From the NCBI GenBank assembly GCA_003963115.1, contig RXJQ01000025.1, positions 124,001-188,000 on the forward strand: a stretch of 64,000 nucleotides of DNA, given 5' to 3'. Position numbers and translations under genes: made by a program. Under the pieces are notes generated by a model, which saw only the letters and a list, made by a program, of their open reading frames with translations, had not been told where the DNA came from and searched no databases. The first letter of the stretch is position 1. Every line of letters starts with the position of its first letter. Shown piece after piece: positions 6,326-15,599 of this stretch. The stretch is from Burkholderiales bacterium. GTDB taxonomy: Bacteria; Pseudomonadota; Gammaproteobacteria; Burkholderiales; Burkholderiaceae_C.

Positions 6326-9264
6326 GCAGGCACCAAGGGTGAGGCAGCTTTCGCCGCCCTCAAGAAGCAACTCAAGCAGAAGTCTGACTTGGGTAAATCT
6401 GGTGCCGGGGTTTCAGCGGTCGCTGGCCCCACCATCGACTTCTGCCCCGCCTGCACCGTGATCTTGCCCGGGCACTGCACAGTGAAGTTGCCGCCTTCAA
6501 TGGTGATGCTGGCCCCGCCTGACACGGCCAGCGTGACCTTCTTGGCCGCGGCGACGTTGACCACGCCGTTGGCGGTCTTGAGCTCCAGCGTCTGCTTGGC
6601 TGCAATCTGAGCCGCACCCGCTTGCGCCTGCATGTCCACCGGTCCTTGCGCGGCGATCATGGTCAGGCCTTTGCCTGCGGCATCCGTGCCCGGCTGGATC
6701 GCGCCGGCGAGGATGCCGATGGCCTGACCGGTCTGCATGCGGGCCTGCCCACCCACGGCGAAGTGGGTGTCTTGCCCGCTGGCGATCTGCGTGGTGTCTT
6801 GCGCACTGAGGTGTAGGTCTTGCCCTGCTGTGAGGCCGATGCCGGCTTTGCCCATCAGGGCGATGTTCGGGTCGGCCATGTGGGGCACTGTGCCCTGGCC
6901 GTTGGTGTTGACCATGCCCGAGAGGCTCTTGGTGAGCGCCGCGGCGGGTGCTGCCTCAGCATCGAGCACGCTTTGGTTGGGGCCCACGCTGCCGGCTGCG
7001 GTGGCCAGGCCAACGGTCTGGTGTGTGGTGGCTGCCTGGTGGAAGGTCTGCGCGAGTTGCTGGGCCTGTTTGGCCAGGGCCATGCCTGGTGCGTTGTCGC
7101 CGGCCGGCGTGACGGTCTGGGCCAGCCCGTTGTCCAGCCCGAAGGTGCTGAGCATCACGCCACGGGCCGCGCGCAGGCCGCCCCATGCGTCGGTGCGCAG
7201 TTCGAAGCCCTGACCTCTGAAGCTGCCTCGGTGGTTGTCGGCCTGGTGCAGCAGGTGGCCCATCTGCAGCCAGGTCTGGCCTTGTGTGGTGTGCAGCTGG
7301 GTGCGCAGTTGCTGGGGCGTGTCGTCGAACACCATCTGGTTGTGGCCGCTGCCGCCGAACTCTTTGCTCTTGATGCCACTGAGGGCGGCGGCATTGTTCT
7401 GGCCTTCGCTGCCATCGGTGGTGGCTGCCGGTGCGGCGCCGTGCCAGGCGGGACTGTTGCCACCGCTGCCCGAGCCCACCAGGTTCATCTGGCTGCTGGG
7501 GCTGTGGTCCGTGGATGCGGACAAGGCGCTGGTGTTGGCCCTGGCGCTGCTGTCGCCACCGGGTGTGCGAGGGATACCCGATTCGCCCCGGCCGTTGTAG
7601 AGGCTCTTGAACACGACGGGCCGGTCGATGTCGTTGTTCAGGAAGACGACCAGCACCTCTTGCCCGATGCGGGGGATGAACTGGTGGCCCATGCCGGGGC
7701 CGGCGAACTGCTGCACCACGCGCAGCCAGCAGCTGTGGTCGCTGTTGGCACGCTGTGGCGCATACGGATTGGCCTGCCAGTGGAACCTGATCTTCACGCG
7801 GCCGAGTTGGTCGGTGTGGAGCTCGTAGGCGCCGCTGGGGTTCACGCCGCCATCGGGGCCCACGACGATGGCGGTCTGCGGGCCCAGTGCGGTGGGCCGG
7901 GGGCGCGGGCGCAGGCCGGTGTCGTCCAGCAGGACGGCGCGCCAGGGCACGTCGCGGCGCAGGGCCTGGAACTGGACGGCGAAGCCCAGTGTCTGGGCCT
8001 GCTGGTAGAGCGCCTGCGAGTCCACATCCCAGTTGGCCTGTTGATCGGGCTGGGCGCTCAGCGAGGGCAGCTCGGCATCGCCCAGGGTCTTGGCGATGCG
8101 CTCGTGCAGGTCGCGCGGCAGGTTGTTGATGCCCACGGCGTGGCAGCGGGTGACGAAGAACGGCTTGCCTTGGTCGCTCAGGCCGAATGCCGCCAGCGGG
8201 TCCAGGGTGGATTGGCTCAAGGCAAACCAGGTGCCGGCGCGCAGTGTGCGGACCGTGCCTCGGCCCAGCCAGGTCTTGTAGCGGGCTTCGTGCGCTTCTT
8301 GCAGGCGGGTGGCGGCGAACTGGGCTTCGGTCTGGCTGCCGAAGATGAAGTCGCCCGTGGGGTCGTAGCTGCTGAGCCAGCTTTGCAGGCTGCTGGCTTC
8401 TTCGCCGGCCCATTGATGGCTGGTCGGGACTTCGGCGGTGACGGCGCCATGGGCCTTGTAGTCCCAGCCTTGCACGACCATGGCGGTGGGGCCGAGCTGG
8501 CGCACTGCGCCGAAGGATTGGATGGTGTCTTGTTCTTCCTGGCTGTGGCCCCGGTGGAAGCGGATGCCAGCGCCACCCAGGCTGCTGGCGCTGGTGGCAT
8601 CTTGCGGCTGAGCGCTGCTGTTGGCGAAGAACACGATCGTGTGCCCGCCCGCTGCGGCTTCGTCTTCCTCCACGCGCCAGCACAGGCCTTCTTCGGCCAG
8701 GAGGCGCTGCACGAAAGCGAGATCGGTTTCGCGGTACTGCACGCAGTAGGCGCGCTGGCCGCCATTGCGGGCGAACAGGCCTTCAGCCACGTAACGCGGG
8801 ACGTCTTCGTCCCAGCGCCAGGCGGCGATGGTGTCGTGGTCGGCGAACACGTCTTCCACGATCTCGATGATGGACTTGTCCTGCCAGACCCGGCTGTTCA
8901 GCGTGTGGCCCAGCAGCGCGATCCAGGGCTGCACCAGCAGGGCCTTGCGGGCAAAGCCGCCATCGGCATCAAGCGCGCGGGCCTCGGTCACATAGCCGCT
9001 GCGCCTGGCGCGGCTGCCGTCCGACAGCACAGCCTCCAGCGTGATGGGGCGGGCGTAGAGCTGCTTGAGCTCGACCTGCGCATTGAGCACCAGGGCGTTG
9101 ATGTAGAGCGAAAACGGCTCGGACACCGCTTCGCTGAGCACGAAGCTCTCGACCATGAGGTCGGCGGGCAGCGCACGCGCCTGGCTGGGGCAGCTGAGTG
9201 TGTAGAGGCGCGTGCCGCTGTCCCATGCTGACGCGAGCCCGCTGGGCAAAGATGGCAATGCCAT
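6322..9264 (-). CDS. vgrG: VgrG spike protein (TssI)
   Basis: A 980-residue VgrG, the trimeric spike at the tip of the T6SS tube. The N-terminal half carries the gp27/gp5-like core (phage late-control D type), with the conserved stretch ELHTDQLGRVKIRFHWQ and then SCWLRVVQQFAGPGMGHQFIPRIGQEV of the gp5 OB-fold (quoted here in parts). Downstream is KEFGGSGHNQMVFDD and a DUF2345 region rich in Gly/Ala/Gln/Thr repeats of the beta-prism. The C-terminus (DFCLSCFLRAAKA) is short and has no obvious toxin domain, so cargo is probably carried through the DUF4123 adaptor that follows in an ATGA overlap. An AGGGAAGA ribosome site precedes the ATG. It is separated from tssM and the rest by the GGDEF-EAL gene. 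Confidence 0.95.
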   Translation of the reverse strand: MALPSLPSGLASAWDSGTRLYTLSCPSQARALPADLMVESFVLSEAVSEPFSLYINALVLNAQVELKQLYARPITLEAVLSDGSRARRSGYVTEARALDADGGFARKALLVQPWIALLGHTLNSRVWQDKSIIEIVEDVFADHDTIAAWRWDEDVPRYVAEGLFARNGGQRAYCVQYRETDLAFVQRLLAEEGLCWRVEEDEAAAGGHTIVFFANSSAQPQDATSASSLGGAGIRFHRGHSQEEQDTIQSFGAVRQLGPTAMVVQGWDYKAHGAVTAEVPTSHQWAGEEASSLQSWLSSYDPTGDFIFGSQTEAQFAATRLQEAHEARYKTWLGRGTVRTLRAGTWFALSQSTLDPLAAFGLSDQGKPFFVTRCHAVGINNLPRDLHERIAKTLGDAELPSLSAQPDQQANWDVDSQALYQQAQTLGFAVQFQALRRDVPWRAVLLDDTGLRPRPRPTALGPQTAIVVGPDGGVNPSGAYELHTDQLGRVKIRFHWQANPYAPQRANSDHSCWLRVVQQFAGPGMGHQFIPRIGQEVLVVFLNNDIDRPVVFKSLYNGRGESGIPRTPGGDSSARANTSALSASTDHSPSSQMNLVGSGSGGNSPAWHGAAPAATTDGSEGQNNAAALSGIKSKEFGGSGHNQMVFDDTPQQLRTQLHTTQGQTWLQMGHLLHQADNHRGSFRGQGFELRTDAWGGLRAARGVMLSTFGLDNGLAQTVTPAGDNAPGMALAKQAQQLAQTFHQAATTHQTVGLATAAGSVGPNQSVLDAEAAPAAALTKSLSGMVNTNGQGTVPHMADPNIALMGKAGIGLTAGQDLHLSAQDTTQIASGQDTHFAVGGQARMQTGQAIGILAGAIQPGTDAAGKGLTMIAAQGPVDMQAQAGAAQIAAKQTLELKTANGVVNVAAAKKVTLAVSGGASITIEGGNFTVQCPGKITVQAGQKSMVGPATAETPAPDLPKSDFCLSCFLRAAKAASPLVPA

Positions 9265-9382
9265 GTTCTTCCCTGAAATTGAATGAGGTTCAGGGCGGCA
9301 TTGTCGGCGTGGATGCGCGGATCAGGCGCCCTCTCTGGAGGGGGCTGTGCAACGAGCTGTAACCAGTGGCCTTGGTGGGGCC

Positions 9383-12300
9383 TCAGTTGTGGCAGACCGT
9401 CGGCGTCATCAGCTCAGCCAGGGGTTGGGGCTTGTGGATCAGGTAGCCCTGCGCGTGGTCCACACCGAGATGGCGCAAGGCCTGCAAGGCCGCATCGGTC
9501 TCCACGAACTCGGCGATCGTCTGGATGCCCAGCACGCGGGCGACTTCGCAGAAGCAGCGCACGGCGGCCTGGTCCAGCGGGTCGTGCACCACGTCCTTGA
9601 CGAACTGGCCGTCGATCTTGAGGTAGTCCACGGGCAGGGTCTTGAGGTAGCCGAAGGACGATGCACCGGAGCCGAAGTCGTCCAGCGCCATGCGCACGCC
9701 GCGTGCCCGCATGTCTTCGATGAAGGTGCCCGCCTCGGCCAGGTTGGTGATGGCGGCTGTCTCGGTGATCTCCAGACAGAGCTTGCGCACGTCCACCACA
9801 TGCTCGGCAAACAGCGCTTGCATGAAGCGGTGGAAGGTCGGGTCGCCGATGGACTGGCCCGACAGGTTGATGGCGATGGTGTCGATCTGATCGAGCGCTT
9901 CGCCTTGGCTGGCCAGCCAGTCGAACACATGCCTCACGACCCAGCGGTCGATGCGCGAAGCCAGGTTGAAGCGTTCGGCTGCGGGCAGGAAGGCGCCTGG
10001 TGGGATGATGAGGCCGTCTGCGTCACGCAGGCGCAGCAGCACCTCGCAGTGCAGGCCTTGGGCCTCGTGGTGGATGGGGGCGATGCGTTGGCCCCAGAGC
10101 ACAAAGCGGTCTTCGTCGAGGGCCTGCTCCAGCCGGCTGGCCCATTGCATCTCGCCTTTGCGGGCACGCATGGCCTGGTCGGTGTCGAACCAGGCGTGCA
10201 CGCGGTTGCGACCGGCTTCCTTGGCCGCGTAGCAGGAGGTGTCGGCGGCTTGCAGCAAGGTGGCGGTGCTGAGCCAGCGCTTGTCCAGCGGGACCAGGCC
10301 GATGCTGGTGCCAATGCGAAAGCGCCGGCCATCGTGGATGAAGCGAAACGCCTCCATCTGGTCGCAGATGTCCTGGGCCACGCGGTGGGCCTGGTCGACC
10401 GTGCAGTGCTCCAGGATGACGCCGAACTCGTCGCCCCCCAGGCGCGCCAGCGTGTCACGTGCGCGCACGCAGCCTTGCAGCAGGCTGGTGACCTGGCACA
10501 GCAACTGGTCGCCTACGCTGTGGCCGCAGGCATCGTTGACGAGCTTGAACTGGTCGAGGTCGATGTACATCAGCGCATGGCTGCTGTCGCGCTCGTGCGC
10601 CTCGCTGAGCACGCGCGAGAGGCGCTTGTCGAACTCGGCGCGGTTGACCAGGCCGGTGAGCTGATCATGCGTGGCTCGAAAGCGCATCTCGTGACCCATG
10701 CGGCGCTGCTCGGTCACGTCGTGGAAGACCAGTACCACGCCCAGCATCTGGCCGTCTTCATCGAGGATGGGGGCGGCGGAGTCTTCGATGCCGTATTCCT
10801 GCCCATCGCGCGAGATCAGCAAGGTGTGGTCGATGTGGTCGGCAAGGTCGACTGCATTGGTAGTGACCAGGCAGCGCTCGAAGGGGTTGGCTTCGGGCTC
10901 GCGCGTGAGTTCGCTGACGATGCGAAAGACCTCGGCCAGTGGCTGGTCGCGCGCGGCCTCGTTGTGCCAGCCCGTCATGCGTTCGGCCACGGGGTTGAGC
11001 CACTGCACGCGGCCATGGGCATCGGTGGTGATGACGGCGTCACCGATGGACTGCAGGGTCACGCGCAGCAGCTCGTGCTTTTCGGCGAGCTCGCGCTCCA
11101 TCTGCTTGCGTTCGGTCACATCGTAGTTGGCGCCCAGCACGCGGGTGGCGCGGCCCTTGGCATCGCGGAACACCGTGGCACGGCCATACACATAGCGTAC
11201 GGCGCCATTGGGGTGCAGCACGCGGAAGTCGAAGTCCAGCGGCTTGTGGCCCTTGATCGCGGCACCCAGCTCACGGCTGGTGTACTCGATGTCATCGGGG
11301 TGGATGCATTTGCGCCAATCGTCCAGGCTGCCCGTGAACTGCTCGCGCGGCAGGCCGAAGATGGTGTACATCATGTCGCTCCAGGTGAGCTTGCACTCTG
11401 GCAGCGTCAGCTCCCAGATGCCGATCTCGTTGGCCTGTGTGGCCAGCGTGAGGCGCTCCTGGTTGGCGTTCAGGGCCGCCTCGACGGCGTGCTTCTCGGT
11501 CACGTCTTCGAGGATGGCGAGGGAGCGCACGGGCTCGCCATTCTCATCGCGCTCCATGATGGCCGACAGCCGCACATCGATCAGTGTGCCGTTCTTGCGC
11601 ACCATCTGGTATTCGACGTTGTCGCAGCGACCGGTGAGCAGGTAGCGCGGCAGCACGATGTTGCGGGCGTATTCGTAAGACGAGGGCGCTAGGAAATCGG
11701 CCGATGAGCGCCCGATGACCTCTTCGCGGCTGTAGCCCATCTTGGCCAGCCAGGTGTCGCTCACGGTCAGCAGCACGCCATGCGCATCGATGGAATGCAG
11801 CATGGCCGGCGTGGACTCGTAGAGCGAGCGCAGGCGGGCCTTGCTGACCTGAAGCGACTCTTCCACGCGTTTGCGCTCGGTGATGTCACGCCCCACGGAG
11901 TGGATGCCGGTGACGCGGCCTTGCTGATCGTGGAAGACGCGGTTGGTCCAGGCCATCCAGCGCACGAGGCCATCGGCGGCGACGGTGCGGTTCTCATCCT
12001 GCAAGGGCTCTTGCGAGGACAGCACCCTGTGCAGATGTGCGCGGACCTGCGCATGCTCCGCCTCGGGCACGTAGTCGAACAGGCTGGTGCCCACGATGGC
12101 CTCGGCAGGCTTGTCGTACTTGCGGCAATAGGCCGCGTTCACGAAGGTGAGGAGGCCTTCGGGCGTGGCCAGGGAGATCAGCTCGGACTGGTCTTCGACG
12201 ATGGCGCGGTAGAGCGCCTCGTTCTGGGCGATCTCGCCGGCCAGGCCACGGCCCAGTTCGGTTGCGCGCTGCAAGGTCTTCTCGCGCAGGATCAGGCCTT

Positions 12301-12772
12301 GCGAGGCCGCCTTGGCCAGGGTCTCCAGCGCCAGGCGCTGCTTGCTGGAGAGCAGGCGAGGCTGGCGGTCGATCACGCACAGGGTGCCGATGTGCAGGCC
12401 CTCTGGCGTGGTGATGGGGGCGCCTGCGTAGAAGCGGATCTCGGGCGCGTCGGTGACGAGGGGGTTGTCGGCGAAGCGTTCGTCGTGGGTGGCGTCGGGC
12501 ACCTCCATGACCTCTTCCTGGAGGATGGTGTGGGCGCAGAACGCGATGTCGCGTGGCGTTTCACGGGGCCCATCCAGGCCCACGTGGGCCTTGAACCATT
12601 GCCGCTGCGCATCAACCAGGCAGACCAGGGCAATGGGGGTGCCGCAGATCTGGGCGGCCAGCTCGGCCAGGGTGTCGAACAGGGCCTCGGGCTCGGTGTC
12701 GAGAACGGCCAGTTCGCGCAGACGTGACAGACGCTGTGCTTCGTTGTCGGGCAGGGGCGCGGGCTGGGTCAT
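9383..12772 (-). CDS. GAF-PAS-GGDEF-EAL bifunctional c-di-GMP protein
   Basis: A 1,129-residue soluble signalling protein with a GAF domain (about 25-165), about four PAS domains (about 185-690, each closing with a DITERK-type segment), GGDEF (about 700-870) and EAL (about 885-1125). The GGDEF motif is intact (779-783) and an RARD inhibitory site precedes it by five residues, so it could make c-di-GMP with product inhibition. The EAL domain has ExLxR written as EVLLR (Glu910), NLSGQ, EITET, DDFGSG, KIDGQF and the QGYLIHKP end, so phosphodiesterase activity is plausible. No membrane segments are seen. It sits co-directionally between the T6SS kinase gene and vgrG, which suggests, but does not prove, a link between c-di-GMP and secretion. 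Confidence 0.93.
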   Translation of the reverse strand: MTQPAPLPDNEAQRLSRLRELAVLDTEPEALFDTLAELAAQICGTPIALVCLVDAQRQWFKAHVGLDGPRETPRDIAFCAHTILQEEVMEVPDATHDERFADNPLVTDAPEIRFYAGAPITTPEGLHIGTLCVIDRQPRLLSSKQRLALETLAKAASQGLILREKTLQRATELGRGLAGEIAQNEALYRAIVEDQSELISLATPEGLLTFVNAAYCRKYDKPAEAIVGTSLFDYVPEAEHAQVRAHLHRVLSSQEPLQDENRTVAADGLVRWMAWTNRVFHDQQGRVTGIHSVGRDITERKRVEESLQVSKARLRSLYESTPAMLHSIDAHGVLLTVSDTWLAKMGYSREEVIGRSSADFLAPSSYEYARNIVLPRYLLTGRCDNVEYQMVRKNGTLIDVRLSAIMERDENGEPVRSLAILEDVTEKHAVEAALNANQERLTLATQANEIGIWELTLPECKLTWSDMMYTIFGLPREQFTGSLDDWRKCIHPDDIEYTSRELGAAIKGHKPLDFDFRVLHPNGAVRYVYGRATVFRDAKGRATRVLGANYDVTERKQMERELAEKHELLRVTLQSIGDAVITTDAHGRVQWLNPVAERMTGWHNEAARDQPLAEVFRIVSELTREPEANPFERCLVTTNAVDLADHIDHTLLISRDGQEYGIEDSAAPILDEDGQMLGVVLVFHDVTEQRRMGHEMRFRATHDQLTGLVNRAEFDKRLSRVLSEAHERDSSHALMYIDLDQFKLVNDACGHSVGDQLLCQVTSLLQGCVRARDTLARLGGDEFGVILEHCTVDQAHRVAQDICDQMEAFRFIHDGRRFRIGTSIGLVPLDKRWLSTATLLQAADTSCYAAKEAGRNRVHAWFDTDQAMRARKGEMQWASRLEQALDEDRFVLWGQRIAPIHHEAQGLHCEVLLRLRDADGLIIPPGAFLPAAERFNLASRIDRWVVRHVFDWLASQGEALDQIDTIAINLSGQSIGDPTFHRFMQALFAEHVVDVRKLCLEITETAAITNLAEAGTFIEDMRARGVRMALDDFGSGASSFGYLKTLPVDYLKIDGQFVKDVVHDPLDQAAVRCFCEVARVLGIQTIAEFVETDAALQALRHLGVDHAQGYLIHKPQPLAELMTPTVCHN

Positions 12773-12867
12773 CGGGCGAGGCGTGGACGTCGATCGACAT
12801 GTCGATCAGGGAAGTGTCTGCCTCGGCGCCGATCCGGGATCCGGCGAAAGAGCCGCCATGTCACCGG

Positions 12868-12894
12868 TTTATGGCTTGATTGTGAGCCTGTCAG
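12868..12894 (-). promoter_or_regulatory. possible sigma70 promoter of the GGDEF-EAL gene
   Basis: In the 141-bp gap between the kinase and GGDEF-EAL genes the minus strand shows CTGACA (12889-12894) and CATAAA (12868-12873) with a 15-bp spacer. The match is imperfect. The rest of the gap holds no recognisable gene or terminator. Confidence 0.3.
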
Positions 12895-12913
12895 GCGCGC
12901 GTGTCAGCAAGTT

Positions 12914-14887
12914 TCAGCGCGTGGCCACTTCCTCGATGTGCACAAGTGCCGCGCCGTAACCCTGGTCGCAGGTTGAAACACCCTCGCACAGGGCCGGTGG
13001 TACGAAGGGGCTGCCTTCGCCCTTGTAGCTCGCCCAAAGTTGAGCGGCTTTGTCGACATCGAACTCCGGGATGGTGTCGCTGTTGCCCAGGCCCAACTTG
13101 CCGAGGTCACGCGGGAAGGGGGACACCATGGTCACGATGTGGTTGACACCCGCTGGGCCGCCAGCCGTGATATGCCAGCCCTTGCGCGGCAACTCGATCA
13201 GCTTGTTGGCCTCGATGCGGTTGTTCTTGTCGAGCGCGTTGGGGAAGAGCAGGTAGAAGTGGTGTTGGTCGGTGCCGGCCAGGTAGACGTAGAGGTAGCC
13301 GTCGATGCTGGAGTTGACCTGAAAGAGCAGCTTGTCCTTGCCGATGAGCAGCTGCGAGCGGTTGGTGATGGTGTTGACCGATTTGAGCGGGTCGGCATGG
13401 CGGACGATGTCTTCCAGCGCACCGACGATGGTGAAGGGGTCGCGTTGCGCGGGCATGGCGGGCGTGGTGGTGGGGGCCACGATGGCAGGTGCGCTGGCCG
13501 GTTGGACGGTGGCCGATACGGGCGCAGCCGCCGGTGCCGGCACCTCGTTGGTGGCCACGGTGGCAACCGACTTGGTCCGCTGGGTGGCGAACCAGGCCGC
13601 GCCGCCGCCGAGCAGCCCCAGGGCCGCCAGGCCGATCCACAGTTTGGCGCCCACGCCCGAGCCGGCCGAAGTGCCTGAGGTACTGGGCCCGCTGGGCGTG
13701 CCTGGTGATGCCTGAGGCGGGTTCATGGGCGGGTTCGTTGGCAGTGTGGCCGCGCCGTCGAGCCCGGCGCGCTGGTGCACCAGGGTCTGAGGGAACTGCG
13801 TGCCGTGCACCTGCGTGGGCGGGAATGCCGTCGCGACCTGTGTCTGCGCATGCTGGCGAGCCTGGGTGACCAGGGTGGCCGGATCGACACCAGCGGGTAT
13901 CAGCACGGTGCGGTCGCCATCGTCTGTGTCGGGTGTGGGCGGGCTTGGCGGCACATAGCCCGGCGGCAGCTCGGTGGCGAACAGGGCGGCACGCAGGGCC
14001 TGCATGTTCTGCAGACGATGCTCCGATCGCACGGTCAGGCCCATGTCGATGGCGGCCAGGAAGGGCGCGGAATAGCGGCCGGCGGCGGCCTGCGAGATCG
14101 GCACGAGTTCGTCACGCATCATGCGGCCCACTGAGGGCGGCGGTGCCTTGCCCATGATGACGGCGTACAGCACGGCACACAGGGCATAGACGTCGGTCCA
14201 GGGGCCTTGCTTCATGGCGCCGACTTCGGCGTACTGCTCGATGGGCGCGTACCCGGGCTTGAGGATGACGGTGAGCGCCTGGGTGGCATCGCCGATGACA
14301 CGCCTGGCCGCGCCGAAGTCCAGCAGCAGCGGCTTGCTGGGGCCCAGCAGGAGGATGTTGTCGGGGGCGATGTCGCGGTGGTAGCAGTGGTCGGCGTGGA
14401 TGACTTCCAGCGCGTCCATCAGCGGGCCCAGCATGGCCTTGAGCCAGGCTTCGTCGGGCGGCTTGGCTTGTTCACGCAGCCAGGCCTTGAGCGTGGGGCC
14501 CTGGTAGTAGGGCATCACCATGTAGGCGGTGCCGTTTTCTTCCCAGAATCGGTAGACCTTGATGAGGGCTGGGTGGTCGAACGAGGCCAGCAGCTTGGCT
14601 TCGTTGACGAAGCTGCGCATGCCCAAGGTGAAGGTCTCGCGCTGGCGTTCGGAGCGCACGGTCACGGCCAGATTGGGCGTGCGCGAGGCCAGCGAGGCGG
14701 GCATGTACTCCTTGATGGCCACCGTGCGTTCGAGCTGGGTGTCACGTGCCAGGTAGACGATGCCAAAGCCGCCCTCACCGATCAGGCCGGTGATCTCGAA
14801 CTCGTGCAGGCGGTGGCCGACGGGCAGGGCGTTGCCGCTGTGGTTGTCGGGGACAGGCATGGCGGGAGCGGATTCGGCTGGGCTCAT
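12914..14887 (-). CDS. ppkA: PpkA-like Ser/Thr kinase of the T6SS
   Basis: Eukaryotic-type Ser/Thr kinase with a periplasmic sensor region. Kinase motifs are in order: Gly-rich loop GEGGFGIVYLA, catalytic Lys in VAIKEYMP, HRDIAPDN catalytic loop and DFGAARR. A Pro/Thr-rich linker, one membrane segment (KLWIGLAALGLLGGGAAWF) and a C-terminal DUF4384-like domain (VNSSIDGYLYVY, then FYLLFPN) follow. In other T6SS loci PpkA phosphorylates an FHA protein to trigger firing while TagF represses it, and tagF is the adjacent upstream gene here. Two starts are possible: ATG at 14887 (chosen, 13 bp after the tagF stop) or GTG at 14914. Neither has a strong ribosome site. A PppA phosphatase and an FHA protein are not in the window. 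Confidence 0.88.
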   Translation of the reverse strand: MSPAESAPAMPVPDNHSGNALPVGHRLHEFEITGLIGEGGFGIVYLARDTQLERTVAIKEYMPASLASRTPNLAVTVRSERQRETFTLGMRSFVNEAKLLASFDHPALIKVYRFWEENGTAYMVMPYYQGPTLKAWLREQAKPPDEAWLKAMLGPLMDALEVIHADHCYHRDIAPDNILLLGPSKPLLLDFGAARRVIGDATQALTVILKPGYAPIEQYAEVGAMKQGPWTDVYALCAVLYAVIMGKAPPPSVGRMMRDELVPISQAAAGRYSAPFLAAIDMGLTVRSEHRLQNMQALRAALFATELPPGYVPPSPPTPDTDDGDRTVLIPAGVDPATLVTQARQHAQTQVATAFPPTQVHGTQFPQTLVHQRAGLDGAATLPTNPPMNPPQASPGTPSGPSTSGTSAGSGVGAKLWIGLAALGLLGGGAAWFATQRTKSVATVATNEVPAPAAAPVSATVQPASAPAIVAPTTTPAMPAQRDPFTIVGALEDIVRHADPLKSVNTITNRSQLLIGKDKLLFQVNSSIDGYLYVYLAGTDQHHFYLLFPNALDKNNRIEANKLIELPRKGWHITAGGPAGVNHIVTMVSPFPRDLGKLGLGNSDTIPEFDVDKAAQLWASYKGEGSPFVPPALCEGVSTCDQGYGAALVHIEEVATR

Positions 14888-14900
14888 GGGGTAGTGCAAG

Positions 14901-15599
14901 TTACCAACTGCCACGCAGCAGGTCGACGAAGTGGTCCGCGCCGGGCAGGCCGGGACCCATGCTCAGGCTACCACTGCCGTGGCCTGAATCGGGTAGCCAC
15001 CACAGACTTTGTCCCTGAGTCTGGTGGTGCAACTGCCTGTCGGCCACGCATTCCAGCCAGTGACTGAGCGAGGGGTGAGGCGTGCCCTGGTAGCGGTCGC
15101 GGCCCACGAGCCGGTGCAGCATCAGCTCGGAAGGCGGCGGCGCCGCTTCCCACACGGGGGCGGCCATCAACTGGGACTCGAAGGCGTCCACCGTGGCGCC
15201 AGGCTGCAGGGTGGACATCGCGGCCAGCGCCACATGGTTCATCCAGCGCTCCAGCGCGGTCTGGTCCTGGCCGGAGTCGGGCGCGTGCGTGCTGGCCTGC
15301 GCCACGATCAGCGGGAAGTAGCGGCCCACACTGTCCACACTGGGCATCATCACGCCCATCCACCACTGCGGCCCGGCGATGCCCGGGCTCCAGGCAAAGC
15401 GCCAGATGGGGGCCGTCAGGTAGGTGTTGAGCCAGTGTTCGCCCAGTTGCTGGCGGCTGGTCTGCACACCGCGCGAAAGCCACTCGTCACAGCGCGCGAC
15501 GAAGTCCTGCGGCAGCCGACGTGCACTGAAGTCGCCCAGTGAGGCGATCTTGCCGAACCAGCCGCAGGCGACTTCACTGCCGACGCCCAAGGTGCCCAT
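14901..15599 (-). CDS. tagF: TagF, T6SS-associated repressor
   Basis: A 232-residue protein starting MGTLGVGSEVACGWFGKIAS, then LGDFSARRLPQDF, the signature of the TagF/ImpM family. TagF proteins hold T6SS assembly in check post-translationally and are relieved by PpkA signalling. It also contains WRFAWSPGIAG and GVMMPSVDSVGRYFPLIV, both typical. The start is placed at 15599, where its ATG overlaps the tssM stop (TGATG). The much longer open frame to 15866 only shadows tssM. The PP2C-type phosphatase domain fused to TagF in some species is absent. Confidence 0.9.
   Translation of the reverse strand: MGTLGVGSEVACGWFGKIASLGDFSARRLPQDFVARCDEWLSRGVQTSRQQLGEHWLNTYLTAPIWRFAWSPGIAGPQWWMGVMMPSVDSVGRYFPLIVAQASTHAPDSGQDQTALERWMNHVALAAMSTLQPGATVDAFESQLMAAPVWEAAPPPSELMLHRLVGRDRYQGTPHPSLSHWLECVADRQLHHQTQGQSLWWLPDSGHGSGSLSMGPGLPGADHFVDLLRGSW

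Noticed and set aside
6820-9231. 803-codon open frame antisense to vgrG
   Set aside because: It lies wholly opposite an unmistakable VgrG, is rich in Gly/Ala/Val/His/Gln without any domain, and is the usual shadow in high-GC DNA.
9347-11692. 781-codon open frame antisense to the GGDEF-EAL gene
   Set aside because: The opposite strand encodes complete signalling domains; this frame has no motif or ribosome site.
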